Assembly: GCA_017694655.1 (NCBI GenBank)
Contig: JADIMQ010000115.1
Span: 1-34,038, forward strand
Direction: 5' to 3'
Source of the DNA: Candidatus Cryptobacteroides merdigallinarum
GTDB lineage: Bacteria > Bacteroidota > Bacteroidia > Bacteroidales > UBA932
DNA: 34,038 nt
Shown: in pieces, positions 17,753 to 27,629 of the stretch
Layout: each line of letters begins with the position of its first letter
Numbering within the stretch: position 1 is the first letter of the stretch
The notes under the pieces: model-generated
The model's database searches: none
The model's input: the letters and a program-made list of their open reading frames with translations, nothing else
Told to the model about the DNA's origin: nothing
Program-made: the position numbers and the translations under genes

Positions 17753-19375
17753 CACTGTCAGGACGGCCCTTACTGCCACGGCGGCGGCAAGCAGCCAGAA
17801 GACGAAGGTACATACCCTGCCCGTCACGTCACCGTACCGGACAAAGAAGGTCTGTTCCGTATTCCTGTCCACATGTCCCCGGAGTATCTCCCGTTTCCAC
17901 CACGAAGTTGAGGACACCACCTCCCCGCGCTGGTCGATAAAGGCGGAAATGCCCGTATTGGCGCACCGGGCTATGCTGCGGCGTGTCTCGACGGCCCTCA
18001 GTGAAGCATACCTCAGGTGCTGCATATAGCCGGGTGTATTCCCCCACCAGGCATCGTTGGTGATAATTGTCATGAACTCGGCACCCTTGCGCACGTAACC
18101 GGTATAATATTCCCCGTACACGGACTCGTAGCATACCGCGCAGCCAAGCGGCACCCTTTCCCCGCCGGCACCCCGGAAGTGCAGCAGCGAGACGGTATCC
18201 TGGCCGACGCATCGGCCCATCACCCCTCCGAGCATGTCGTCAATCCTGTAGAATAGAGCCGGATAAGGCATCTTCTCCACAGCCACCACAAGCTTGTTCT
18301 TGTGAAATATCTCCACTTCCTTCCCGTCTGTCAGCAGGGCGGAATTATGGGACTCCACCCATCTTCCCTCGCGGACACGGCGGGCAGTGTAAGACGGCCT
18401 CGGGCCAGAGTCTATGTAGGTATAGGAGGAAGCCCCGAACAGGATACTGGCTCCGGGATAATCCCCGAGGAAGGTGTCGAACGACCTCAAGGTGCGGCTC
18501 GAGTACAGGTTGTTCGTCACGACGTCACCGGTGAATGTCTCCGGGGCAAGCACAAGCAGGGGTGTGACGCTGGAAGTGTCCCCTTTCCTGTCCTGCAGGG
18601 CAGCCCCGGCCATCTCCAGGAAGACGGCGTTCTGCTGCTGCTGCGTCATCGCCTCGAACTTGTTGTAGGGGTCGATGTCCGGCTGGACTATCAGGACCTC
18701 CACCGGGTCGGACTTCTGCATGTAGCCGTCGTAAATCAGCTTCGAGACAATGAACGGGGCCACTATCACCGCCCCGCACCCAGTTAGGGCAGCAGTCTTG
18801 GCCTTCCAGTTGAAGCGGGACCAGCGTCCGTCGGAAAGTGCCACCATTAGCCCGAAGACAGAAAGATTCGCCATCCAGACCCAGAGCGAGCCCCCCAGGG
18901 ACCCGGTGTATTCATACCACTGCACTGTCCTTATGCTTGTGGCGAAAGCATTCCCGAGCACGAGCCAGGGCCAGGAAATCTCGGCGTCGAAATACGCCCT
19001 TTCCCACGCTATCCACATGACGGCGAGGAAGATGTACGGCAGGGAGCCGGAGAGATATTTCCTGCTGAAGCGGAACAGCCCGAAGATGACCGACATCTGG
19101 AAGGCGTTCGCGAAAATGGCGAAGAGCCCCCCGCCTACAGTGGCATTGCATACCCAGAATGTAGTGGCGGCGTTCCAAAGCACGAAGGACAGGTAGTGCC
19201 ACACCCAGAAATGCCTTGCCCCGGTCAGGTACGCAATCCTGTCCATGGCCAGCAGGGGAAGGAAACCGGCAAGTGCCAGGAAGCCAAGGTGCGGGACAAG
19301 GTAAGGGAGCGACATCAGGACTGCGAACAGCACTGAGAAGGCGGCGAAGAGCAGATTCGTATTCGTCTTTTTCAT
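17726..19375 (-). CDS. lnt: apolipoprotein N-acyltransferase
   Basis: Multiple N-terminal TM segments; nitrilase-like LVLAPETFTGD, KNKLVVAVEKMPYP, GCAVCYESVYGEYYTGYVRKGAEFMTIITNDAWWGNTPGYMQH. Confidence 0.94.
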   Translation of the reverse strand: MKKTNTNLLFAAFSVLFAVLMSLPYLVPHLGFLALAGFLPLLAMDRIAYLTGARHFWVWHYLSFVLWNAATTFWVCNATVGGGLFAIFANAFQMSVIFGLFRFSRKYLSGSLPYIFLAVMWIAWERAYFDAEISWPWLVLGNAFATSIRTVQWYEYTGSLGGSLWVWMANLSVFGLMVALSDGRWSRFNWKAKTAALTGCGAVIVAPFIVSKLIYDGYMQKSDPVEVLIVQPDIDPYNKFEAMTQQQQNAVFLEMAGAALQDRKGDTSSVTPLLVLAPETFTGDVVTNNLYSSRTLRSFDTFLGDYPGASILFGASSYTYIDSGPRPSYTARRVREGRWVESHNSALLTDGKEVEIFHKNKLVVAVEKMPYPALFYRIDDMLGGVMGRCVGQDTVSLLHFRGAGGERVPLGCAVCYESVYGEYYTGYVRKGAEFMTIITNDAWWGNTPGYMQHLRYASLRAVETRRSIARCANTGISAFIDQRGEVVSSTSWWKREILRGHVDRNTEQTFFVRYGDVTGRVCTFVFWLLAAAVAVRAVLTVSRGRKHGK

Positions 19376-19449
19376 ACAGGAAAATCAATGAGGCGGTAAA
19401 GATAATCATATTTATAATTATCTTTGCCAGATTCAAGGATTAAAAAAAC

Positions 19450-20103
19450 ATGCTTCTGGATATAGCCAAAGGATTCGTGATAGGGATATGCGCCTCGGCC
19501 CCGATAGGGCCGATAGCCATACTTGTCATCCAGAAGTCCCTGAGCAAGGGGCACAAGGCCGGCTTCATCACAGGCATGGGGGCTTGCGTGGTGGATACAA
19601 TCTTCTCCATAATAGCCATATTCGCACTTGCGGCGGCACAGAAGCTCATAGACGAGCACCGGGAACTGATACTGCTTGCCGGAGGCCTGGTGATAACCAT
19701 CCTCGGCTGGAGCATGAGCACCTCGGACCCGTTCAGGAAAGTAAAGGCGAAAGAGAACACCTCGTCCATTGTCTCGGTGAAGGATTTCCTCCAGGCCGTG
19801 GCCATGGGGCTCTCCAACCCAGGGGCGATATTCGTGATCTTCGCCCTTTTCGCATTCTTCGGCATAGGGCCCCTGGACCGGTCCGACTGGAGGGTGGCCC
19901 CGATAATAATAGCTGTGAGCCTGGGGGCGGCCTTCTACTGGTTCGTCACCACGTGGCTATTGAGCCATTTCCGCAAAAAGTTCAAGCTACGGACAATAAT
20001 ATGGATCAACCGCATCACCGGGGCCATAATCATAATAATAGGCCTGGTCCTGCTCGGGGAATGGCTCTTCCGGATACTGTTCCGCGGAGCCGAGTTCTTC
20101 TGA
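19450..20103 (+). CDS. LysE family translocator
   Basis: FVIGICASAPIGPIAILVIQKSLSKGHKAGFITGMGACVVDTIFS, six-TM pattern. Confidence 0.87.
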   Translation: MLLDIAKGFVIGICASAPIGPIAILVIQKSLSKGHKAGFITGMGACVVDTIFSIIAIFALAAAQKLIDEHRELILLAGGLVITILGWSMSTSDPFRKVKAKENTSSIVSVKDFLQAVAMGLSNPGAIFVIFALFAFFGIGPLDRSDWRVAPIIIAVSLGAAFYWFVTTWLLSHFRKKFKLRTIIWINRITGAIIIIIGLVLLGEWLFRILFRGAEFF

Positions 20104-20158
20104 AGCGGGCACGGCACGGCGGATTTCCTCTCACAACACATAAATTCCATCAACAGAC

Positions 20159-20980
20159 ATGAAGATTAAAAATTTTCTTTTCAACCGTATAACGGCCAAC
20201 ATATTCGCAGGTATAGTCCTTGTCGCGGCACTCCTGGCCGGCACAAGGGTGATGCTGGACAAGATCACCAGGCACAACCACGAGATCACAGTCCCTGACC
20301 TCACGAACAAGAGCGTGGCCGAGGCCGGAAAGATACTTTCCGAAAACGGCATGAGGCTGGAAGTAATAGACTCCGTATATGTCAGGAGGATGGGCAAGGG
20401 ACTGATATACAGGCAGAACCCGAGCCCCGGAAGCAAGGTGAAGGAAGGCCGGAGGATATTGCTCACAATCAATGCGGTGAATCCGAAGAAAGTGATGATG
20501 CCCAACCTCGTGGGCTATTCCATGAGGCAGGCAAAGGCTGAAATACTCTCCAAGGGCCTGCGGATCGGACGGCTCGAATATGTCACCGACATAGCTACCA
20601 ACAATGTCCTGAAGCAGCTCCATGGCGGTCAGGAGATCGCTGCCGGGGCCATGATCGAAAGCGGGGCCGCCATAGACCTCGTGCTCGGGCTGAACAACGA
20701 TGACTGCGTGACATACGCCCCTGCAGTGACCGGGCTCAAGTACATGAATGCCATAGAGGCCGTCCACGACAATTCCCTGAACATAAAGGATATCGTATTC
20801 GACGAGACCGTCAGGAACTACACGGACTCCCTTGAGGCCGTGGTATTCAGGATGGAGCCGGACTACGGGGCGGAGCCTCTGCTGATGGGGACGGACATAT
20901 CCCTTTTCCTTACCACCGACATGTCAAAGGTTCCAGTACCGGAGGACCTGGAGGATGAAGAAAACGCCGGAACCAGATGA
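20159..20980 (+). CDS. PASTA domain-containing membrane protein (no kinase domain)
   Basis: N-terminal TM; ITVPDLTNKSVAEAGKILSENGMRLEV..., MMPNLVGYSMRQAKAEILSKGLRIGRLEYV repeats. Confidence 0.9.
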   Translation: MKIKNFLFNRITANIFAGIVLVAALLAGTRVMLDKITRHNHEITVPDLTNKSVAEAGKILSENGMRLEVIDSVYVRRMGKGLIYRQNPSPGSKVKEGRRILLTINAVNPKKVMMPNLVGYSMRQAKAEILSKGLRIGRLEYVTDIATNNVLKQLHGGQEIAAGAMIESGAAIDLVLGLNNDDCVTYAPAVTGLKYMNAIEAVHDNSLNIKDIVFDETVRNYTDSLEAVVFRMEPDYGAEPLLMGTDISLFLTTDMSKVPVPEDLEDEENAGTR

Positions 20981-22086
20981 CAAAGAAAATATTCTACCCA
21001 GACTCCGATGACGGGCTCATCGGCGGTACAGGACCGGGCTTCGGCTACGAGGACGACATAGATGACGAGCAGAGGGAGATGTTCGAGCATTTCCGCCTCG
21101 AGCTCGACAAGGGACAGACACCGATGCGCGTGGACAAGTACCTCTCCACGCATCTCGAGAATACATCAAGGCACCGGATCCAGCTTGCCATAAAGCAGGA
21201 CTACGTGAAGGTGAACGGCAAGACAGCAAAGGCCAACTGTGTGGTAAGGCCGGGGGATGTCATATCCTTCGTGATGCCGTACCAGAGGCGCGGGCTCGAG
21301 ATTCTGCCCGAGGAAATACCTCTCGACATCGTATACGAGGACGATGACCTTCTTGTCGTGGACAAGAAGGCCGGGATGGTGGTCCATCCTGGGCACGGGC
21401 ACTTCTCCGGGACGCTTGTCAACGCCCTGGCTTGGCACCTCGGCATCCGCCAAGGCCCGGATGCCGAAGACGAGAGGATGGGTGTCCTGGTGCACCGTAT
21501 CGACAAGGACACTTCAGGGCTGCTGGTGGTGGCGAAGAACGACGAGGCGCAGCTCGACCTTGCAAGGCAGTTCTTCGTCCACTCCATAGACAGGATATAT
21601 GTGGCCGTGGTATGGGGCAACTTGAAGGAGGACGAAGGGACCATCACCGGGAACATCGGGCGGGACCCCAACGACAGGATGAGGTTCAAGGTATTCCCGG
21701 AAGGAGAGGCCGGGAAGCACGCGGTGACGCATTACAGGGTCCTGGAAAGGTTCGGGTTCGTGACAGTCGTGGAATGCCGGCTGGAGACAGGAAGGACGCA
21801 CCAGATAAGGGTACATTTCAACTACATAGGCCATCCGCTCTTCAACGACGAGAGATATGGAGGCTCGGAAATCCGGAAAGGGACCATATATGCCAAGTAC
21901 AGGCAGTTCATAGAGAACTGTTTCAAGATAATGCCACGCCAGGCACTGCATGCCAGGACACTCGGCTTCATACATCCGCGCACCAAGGAGCATCTCTTGT
22001 TCGACTCCCCTCTCCCGGAAGACATGTCAGCCCTCATAGAGAAATGGCGCAACTATTCCACGGCCGTCGGGGATGCGTCAAAATAG
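20977..22086 (+). CDS. RluA/RluD family pseudouridine synthase
   Basis: S4-like N-terminus (RVDKYLSTHLENTSRHRIQLAIKQDYVKVNGK); catalytic VHRIDKDTSGLLVVAKND; GRTHQIRVHFNYIGHPLFNDERYGG; 4-bp overlap with PASTA gene. Confidence 0.94.
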   Translation: MTKKIFYPDSDDGLIGGTGPGFGYEDDIDDEQREMFEHFRLELDKGQTPMRVDKYLSTHLENTSRHRIQLAIKQDYVKVNGKTAKANCVVRPGDVISFVMPYQRRGLEILPEEIPLDIVYEDDDLLVVDKKAGMVVHPGHGHFSGTLVNALAWHLGIRQGPDAEDERMGVLVHRIDKDTSGLLVVAKNDEAQLDLARQFFVHSIDRIYVAVVWGNLKEDEGTITGNIGRDPNDRMRFKVFPEGEAGKHAVTHYRVLERFGFVTVVECRLETGRTHQIRVHFNYIGHPLFNDERYGGSEIRKGTIYAKYRQFIENCFKIMPRQALHARTLGFIHPRTKEHLLFDSPLPEDMSALIEKWRNYSTAVGDASK

Positions 22087-22149
22087 ATGTGAAAGAGTCT
22101 GCAATCAGACACGTCGCGCCTCCCGGACCTGGCAAGGTCCCGGCAGAAG

Positions 22150-25131
22150 TCAGCGGCGGTGAGGAGGGCCTCCCATAGGGCCATGAGGCCCGCGCCCGCC
22201 CTGAGGCCCGTTGAAATTCCCGAACCGGTAGGTCAGGGACAGGATGATGTACCTTCCCAGGGTATTGTTCCTTGACTCGAGATGGTAGTTGGACTCGTCG
22301 GTCACGGAAAGGTTCTTGGACTGGTTGAATATGTCGTATGCCTTCAGGGCCAGAGTGAACTTGTCCTTGAAAAGGAGCTTGTTTATCTCCGCATTAAGGA
22401 TGAATTCGTCCTCCTGCGGAGTGGTATATCCGTTGTACCAGTTGTAGTCGAAGCTGGAAATCAGGTTCAGGCCCCATGGGATGGTCCAGTTGACAGAGGC
22501 GTCCACCTGGTTGTTCCATGTCGGCTTCTGGTTGTAGGAGGATATAGTATACCAGGACTTGGACACCCTCGTACGGCCTCCTATATTCACCTCTATAGCC
22601 TCGTTGCGGAAAGTGAAGCGGAGCCTCTGGGAGAAATTCAGGTTCTGGGTCCTGTTCCTGGTAAACATCTCGTCCCCGCGCTCATTGAAGTCCTTGTAGA
22701 AGGTATCATAGTCGAACTCAGCCGTGCTGCTGTCGTAATACAGTCCGGTATCGAATCCTCCGGTCCTGCCGATATACGAACTGGACTCGTTGTACCTTCC
22801 GTATGTCATGGAGAATATCGAAAACTTGGAATCCTTCCCGAAAGGCGAGTTTATCATGACCTGTCCGTCCACCGAACCGGTAAGAGGGCCGTTGACGGGG
22901 ATGGAATACTGCGCCCCGTTATCGTCGTACCACTGCGCGTTCACTATCGGGTCCTGGACGAGGCTGCCTCCGAAACGGCTGTGCACCGACATGAAGGTCT
23001 CCTTGTCCGTATAGCCGAACATGGCCCTCATGTTGTGGGAGAAGTACGGTATCAGGTAAGGGTTTCCGAGAGATACGTTAAGAGGGTCCGAATTGTCCGG
23101 CACCGGCATGAGCTGGGAAGTGGAGGGCTGGGATGAACGTCCGAAATAGAACATCCTGATGTTCGTATTGTCATTTATGTCATACCCGAGCATAGCCTGC
23201 GGAGACCAGTTGTAGACCATGCTGTCGTAATCCTCCCCGTTGGTCTCGTTATGCGTGTCCGTCGGGCGGAAAGCCGCGCCGAGCTGGGCCCTCAGCTTGT
23301 CTTTCTGGTACATGAAATTGAGGCCGGCGCTATGGTTGACGTACCTGTTCAGGATATTGTTCGAATATGTCGCGTCGTACGTCTCTCCGGCAGGGTCGTA
23401 GATCAGATGTTCCTCAGCCGCATCCAGGCTGTTCATCCCGCTGTTGTAGGTATCCTTGACGGAGGTGCTTCTGTTCCAGTTGTAGGAATAGTTGGCCTCA
23501 AGATAGAAGTCATGTCCGAGAGGTTCGGTATAGACCACCCTTCCGGAAAAGGAGGAGCGGCGGGAGTTCTGGTCGTAACGCTGGTTGATGATGCTGTCGC
23601 GTGGGGTTTCTTCCTCAAACGTCCTCGTGAGGGACTGGTTGTAGCCCAGGAGGTCGTTGTTGCTGAAATTGTAGTTGAACATCACGGACAGTGTCCTTCC
23701 CGGCTTCCCGAGACGCTGGCGGAAGAGGAGGAAACCGCTGGCCGTCCAGTTCCGGTTGGTCCCGTTGTTCTCGTTGAAACCAAGGTTTGTCGTGTCCCTC
23801 ACCCCGGAAGTCTCGTTCAAGGTAAGGAAGTCGGAATATTCGGTATAGCTTCCGTTCCCGAAATTGAACTGGGGCTCGAAGAGGATAGAAGTGTTCTCGC
23901 TGAACTTGTGGTCGAGCCTGACCCCGAAACGGTGTCCGCCACTGTTGGAAACATTATATCCGTCGTTGTCATAAATGAGCAGACTCCCGTCGTCCATATA
24001 CGTGGTCCTCGAGCTCTCTTCCTCGATATACCTGCGGGAACCTCCGTACATATAGTTGCCGTTCAGCTCCATGTTCCCGTCGAGGAGGTCGAAGGCCCCG
24101 TTCGCCCCGGCCATCCACGAGGTCGTGATGCCGTTGCTGCCCCAGCCTCCGCTGCCGCGTCCCATTCCCCTGGAACCTCTCATGGTCTGCATCATGCTTG
24201 AGGACAAATCATTGAAACCCCGGTTGTTGGTATTGTTGGCATTCAGGATTATGCTTATCTGGCTGTTCTGGGAGAAGCGTCCCGCCATGGCTGCCGCCTG
24301 ATATCTCCAGCCGTCCCTGCCAGCCGTGAGGCCGTCGGTATAGTATCCCTTGTCCGGCAGGTCATGCCCGCCTCCGGCCATCGCGTTACCGAACCATCCG
24401 TCCATCATCCCGGGCTTCACGGAAAGGTCTATTACAGTCTCCTCCTCCCCGTCGTCTATCCCGGTGAACTCCGCCTGCTCCGACTTCTTCTCCACGACCC
24501 GGACTTTCTCTATTATCTTGGCCGGGATATTCTTGGTCGCCAGCTGCGGGTCGTCGAGGAAGAATTCCTTGCCGTCAATCATCACCTTGGTGATGGTCTC
24601 GCCGTTGGCCGTTATGGAACCGTCGGAGCCGACCTCCACTCCAGGAAGTTTCTTGAGCAGCTCCTCGAGCATGTCATTGTCGGAAGTCTTGAACGATGCG
24701 GCACTGTATTCCACCGTGTCCTTCTTGACTATGATAGGGTTCCCGACGGCGGTAACGCTCGCCGCCTCGAGCACCTGGTTGTCCTGGTCCATCTTTATCT
24801 CCCCGAGATCGGCAGCCGCGGACACCTGCACTTCCTTCTCATATACCTTGTAGCCCATGAGCTCCGCCTTCAGGGTGTACTTGCCTTTCGGGACCCTGGT
24901 GAGTTCAGCCACTCCTTCAGCCGTGCTTAAAACATATCTTGTGGGTGTATCCTTCCCCTCGAGGGTCAGGGACACCGTCGCGAACCCGACAGGTTCCCCT
25001 GTGGAAGCATCGGAAAGTTTCATCTTTACAGAGAAAGTCTGCTGCTGGGCGAAGACATCGGATGTGGCCGACAGGAACAGGAGAACCGTCAGCAGGCTCA
25101 ACAGCCATTGCAGGGAAGAGGTTTTAGTCAT
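22150..25131 (-). CDS. TonB-dependent receptor-like outer membrane beta-barrel protein with carboxypeptidase-regulatory-like N-terminus
   Basis: Signal peptide; SDASTGEPVGFATVSL...VPKGKYTLKAELMGY; plug-like LLKKLPGVEVGSDGSITANGETITKVMIDGKEFF; C-terminal barrel strand LSLTYRFGNF then G/P-rich tail. Confidence 0.87.
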   Translation of the reverse strand: MTKTSSLQWLLSLLTVLLFLSATSDVFAQQQTFSVKMKLSDASTGEPVGFATVSLTLEGKDTPTRYVLSTAEGVAELTRVPKGKYTLKAELMGYKVYEKEVQVSAAADLGEIKMDQDNQVLEAASVTAVGNPIIVKKDTVEYSAASFKTSDNDMLEELLKKLPGVEVGSDGSITANGETITKVMIDGKEFFLDDPQLATKNIPAKIIEKVRVVEKKSEQAEFTGIDDGEEETVIDLSVKPGMMDGWFGNAMAGGGHDLPDKGYYTDGLTAGRDGWRYQAAAMAGRFSQNSQISIILNANNTNNRGFNDLSSSMMQTMRGSRGMGRGSGGWGSNGITTSWMAGANGAFDLLDGNMELNGNYMYGGSRRYIEEESSRTTYMDDGSLLIYDNDGYNVSNSGGHRFGVRLDHKFSENTSILFEPQFNFGNGSYTEYSDFLTLNETSGVRDTTNLGFNENNGTNRNWTASGFLLFRQRLGKPGRTLSVMFNYNFSNNDLLGYNQSLTRTFEEETPRDSIINQRYDQNSRRSSFSGRVVYTEPLGHDFYLEANYSYNWNRSTSVKDTYNSGMNSLDAAEEHLIYDPAGETYDATYSNNILNRYVNHSAGLNFMYQKDKLRAQLGAAFRPTDTHNETNGEDYDSMVYNWSPQAMLGYDINDNTNIRMFYFGRSSQPSTSQLMPVPDNSDPLNVSLGNPYLIPYFSHNMRAMFGYTDKETFMSVHSRFGGSLVQDPIVNAQWYDDNGAQYSIPVNGPLTGSVDGQVMINSPFGKDSKFSIFSMTYGRYNESSSYIGRTGGFDTGLYYDSSTAEFDYDTFYKDFNERGDEMFTRNRTQNLNFSQRLRFTFRNEAIEVNIGGRTRVSKSWYTISSYNQKPTWNNQVDASVNWTIPWGLNLISSFDYNWYNGYTTPQEDEFILNAEINKLLFKDKFTLALKAYDIFNQSKNLSVTDESNYHLESRNNTLGRYIILSLTYRFGNFNGPQGGRGPHGPMGGPPHRR

Positions 25132-25241
25132 AAATTTTTAAAGGATCAATAAAAATATTCCTGACCGCAACACACGGCCCGGCAACAATAACAGGCGCGG
25201 TGGTGTATGCAAAATTTATGCCTTACTGTGTACGGACACAG

Positions 25242-25799
25242 TTATTTTATACGCTCCGGATGCGTTTCCAGAAAATGCTTCCAGTCGCCGGAGGAACTGG
25301 CTGAGACAAGGGGGCTGGTGATGTGGTAGTAGTGGCAGAGAGCGAGAGCAAGCGCGTCGGTGGCATCGAGATGTTCAGGGGCAATGCTGATACCCAGGAT
25401 CTTCCGTATCATTATGCTCACCTGCTCCTTGGAGGCCGCCCCGATGCCGGTAATGGCGATCTTGGCTTTCCTCGGGGCATATTCCTCGACATGGATACCT
25501 CTCCTCATGGCCGCGATCATGGCAGCCCCCTGCGCCCTGCCGAGCTTGAGCATGACCTGCGGATTCTTGCCGCAGAAGGGGGACTCCACGGAGAGCTCGT
25601 CAGGCCGGTAGCGGTCCAGAAGCTCGTCCATCTTCTCCCCAAGCATGCGGAGCTTGCCGAAGTGGTCCTTCTCCTTCCTCATGTCCAGGACCCCCATGTC
25701 CACAAACGCGACATTGCGTCCAGATACGCGAATGACCCCGAAACCCAAGAGATTGGTCCCGGGGTCTATCCCCATTATTGTCTTTTCCGTCATCGGCAT
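25242..25799 (-). CDS. ruvC: crossover junction endodeoxyribonuclease RuvC
   Basis: IMGIDPGTNLLGFGVIRV; LSVESPFCGKNPQVMLKLGRAQGAA; EHLDATDALALALCH; alternative start at 25793. Confidence 0.96.
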   Translation of the reverse strand: MPMTEKTIMGIDPGTNLLGFGVIRVSGRNVAFVDMGVLDMRKEKDHFGKLRMLGEKMDELLDRYRPDELSVESPFCGKNPQVMLKLGRAQGAAMIAAMRRGIHVEEYAPRKAKIAITGIGAASKEQVSIMIRKILGISIAPEHLDATDALALALCHYYHITSPLVSASSSGDWKHFLETHPERIK

Positions 25800-25908
25800 A
25801 GGGTAAAGTCATCCGCCACAGGAGGCCGCCGTCCCTCACATCCGCCGCGGCAGGTATGCCGCCGGAACCGGTCAACAGGACAGACATGGCCCGTCACCGC
25901 AGCCATGA

Positions 25909-27177
25909 TCATATCATATCGAAGCCGGTATATGGCCGGAGAGCTTCAGGAATAATGATATGGCCGTCCTTCTGGTTGTTCTCGAGCAGGGCCGCAACCA
26001 CCCTCGGCAGGGCAAGGGAGCTGCCGTTGAGGGTATGGGCGAGCTGTATCTTGCCGTCCGCATCGCGGTACCTGAGCTTGAGCCTGTTGGCCTGGTATGA
26101 CTCGAAATTGGAGACCGAGCTTATCTCGAGCCACCTGCCCTGGGCAGCCGAATAGACCTCGAAGTCGTACGTGATGGCAGAGGTGAAGCTCATGTCCCCT
26201 CCGCACAGGCGCAGTATGCGGTACGGCAGCCCGAGCCTGCACACAATCCCTTCCACATGCGCGATCATCTCATCGAGGGCCGCATAGGAGTCTTCCGGTT
26301 TCTCTATCCTGACAATCTCCACCTTGTCGAACTGATGAAGCCTGTTCAGGCCGCGGACATCCTTGCCGTAAGAGCCTGCCTCACGCCTGAAGCACGGGGT
26401 ATAGGCCGTCATCTTGACCGGGAAATCATTGAGCCCGAGAATTACGTCCCGGTAAATGTTCGTGACAGGCACCTCCGCGGTCGGCACAAGATAATAATTG
26501 TCAAGGTTGGCATGGTACATCTGGCCTTCCTTGTCAGGAAGCTGGCCGGTACCGAAGCCGGAGGCCTCGTTCACCATGACCGGCGGCTCTACCTCAAGGT
26601 AGCCGGCAGCCGTGTTGATGTCAAGGAACATGTTTATCAGGGCTCTCTGCAGCCTGGCTCCCTTCCCCTTGTAGACAGGGAAACCGGCTCCGGTGAGCTT
26701 GACACCGAGGTCGAAGTCGATTATGTCCAGCTTCCTGGCGAGCTCCCAGTGCGGGAGTGCATCAGGGCCGAGGTCCGGAATCTCGTTCCCGGTCTTGACC
26801 ACGACATTGTCCTCTGCACCCTTTCCTTCAGGGACGAGGTCGCACGGGATGTTCGGGAGAAGCACCATGAGGGACTCGAGTTCACTGTGGTTCCCGTCAG
26901 AGCGTGCCTCCAGCTCCCTGGAACGTTCCTTCAGGGCCGACACCTCGTTCTTCACGGCCTCTGCCTCTTCCTTGCTGCCTGACTTCATGAGGGCGCCTAT
27001 GCGGGCGGCCTTCTGCTTCTGGAGCGCGAGGCAGCTGTCCAGTTCGGCCTGGAGCGCCCGCCTTTCCTTGTCGAGCTCCACTATCTTGCGGACGATGTCA
27101 CCGGCATCGAAATTCTTTACCGCGAGTTTCTTTATAACATAATCCGGATTCTCCCGGAGCAATTTCAAAGTCAACAT
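25909..27177 (-). CDS. serS: serine--tRNA ligase
   Basis: Start at MLTLKLLRENPDYV; class II motifs TPCFRREAGSYGKDVRGLNRLHQFDKVEI; LEISSVSNFESYQANRLKLRYR. Confidence 0.97.
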   Translation of the reverse strand: MLTLKLLRENPDYVIKKLAVKNFDAGDIVRKIVELDKERRALQAELDSCLALQKQKAARIGALMKSGSKEEAEAVKNEVSALKERSRELEARSDGNHSELESLMVLLPNIPCDLVPEGKGAEDNVVVKTGNEIPDLGPDALPHWELARKLDIIDFDLGVKLTGAGFPVYKGKGARLQRALINMFLDINTAAGYLEVEPPVMVNEASGFGTGQLPDKEGQMYHANLDNYYLVPTAEVPVTNIYRDVILGLNDFPVKMTAYTPCFRREAGSYGKDVRGLNRLHQFDKVEIVRIEKPEDSYAALDEMIAHVEGIVCRLGLPYRILRLCGGDMSFTSAITYDFEVYSAAQGRWLEISSVSNFESYQANRLKLRYRDADGKIQLAHTLNGSSLALPRVVAALLENNQKDGHIIIPEALRPYTGFDMI

Positions 27178-27232
27178 GATAAACGATTTATGAATATGAA
27201 TAAATGCCTTGCCTCCCGTTCTTATACACCGT

Positions 27233-27272
27233 GGAGGCTGCGCCAAAAAACGTTATTTTTGACACAACCTCC
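27233..27272 (-). other. long RNA hairpin in the rpmA-serS intergenic region
   Basis: Minus-strand RNA GGAGGUUGUGUCAAAAAUAACGUUUUUUGGCGCAGCCUCC pairs for about 17 bp with 3 G-U wobbles. Confidence 0.65.
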
Positions 27273-27342
27273 CCGGTTCTTATTCCTGAACGGTGTCCTG
27301 CAGGTCCTGGACCCGAGCCCGGGCCCATGCAGACGCACCTTC

Positions 27343-27603
27343 CTAGTTCTCAAAAGGAACTACCGATACATAGGACTTGGCCCCGGCCTTCTTGCTGAAC
27401 TTCACCTTCCCGTCTATGAGGGCGAAAAGGGTGTGGTCCCTGCCCATCCCGACATTCTGTCCAGGATTGTGCACGGTGCCGCGCTGACGCACGATAATAT
27501 TTCCTGCCTTCACTACCTGGTCGCCGAATTTCTTGAGGCCCAGCCTTTTGCTATGTGATTCACGACCGTTCTTTGAACTACCAACACCTTTTTTATGTGC
27601 CAT
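27343..27603 (-). CDS. rpmA: 50S ribosomal protein L27
   Basis: [61 protein letters not shown]. Confidence 0.98.
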   Translation of the reverse strand: MAHKKGVGSSKNGRESHSKRLGLKKFGDQVVKAGNIIVRQRGTVHNPGQNVGMGRDHTLFALIDGKVKFSKKAGAKSYVSVVPFEN

Positions 27604-27629
27604 AATAAAATCCTCCTGAGTCTTTGGAA

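Noticed and set aside
22282-24201. Long plus-strand ORFs opposite the TonB-receptor-like gene (22282-23136, 23251-24201)
   Set aside because: Antisense to a 993-aa protein with coherent receptor architecture; no independent evidence.
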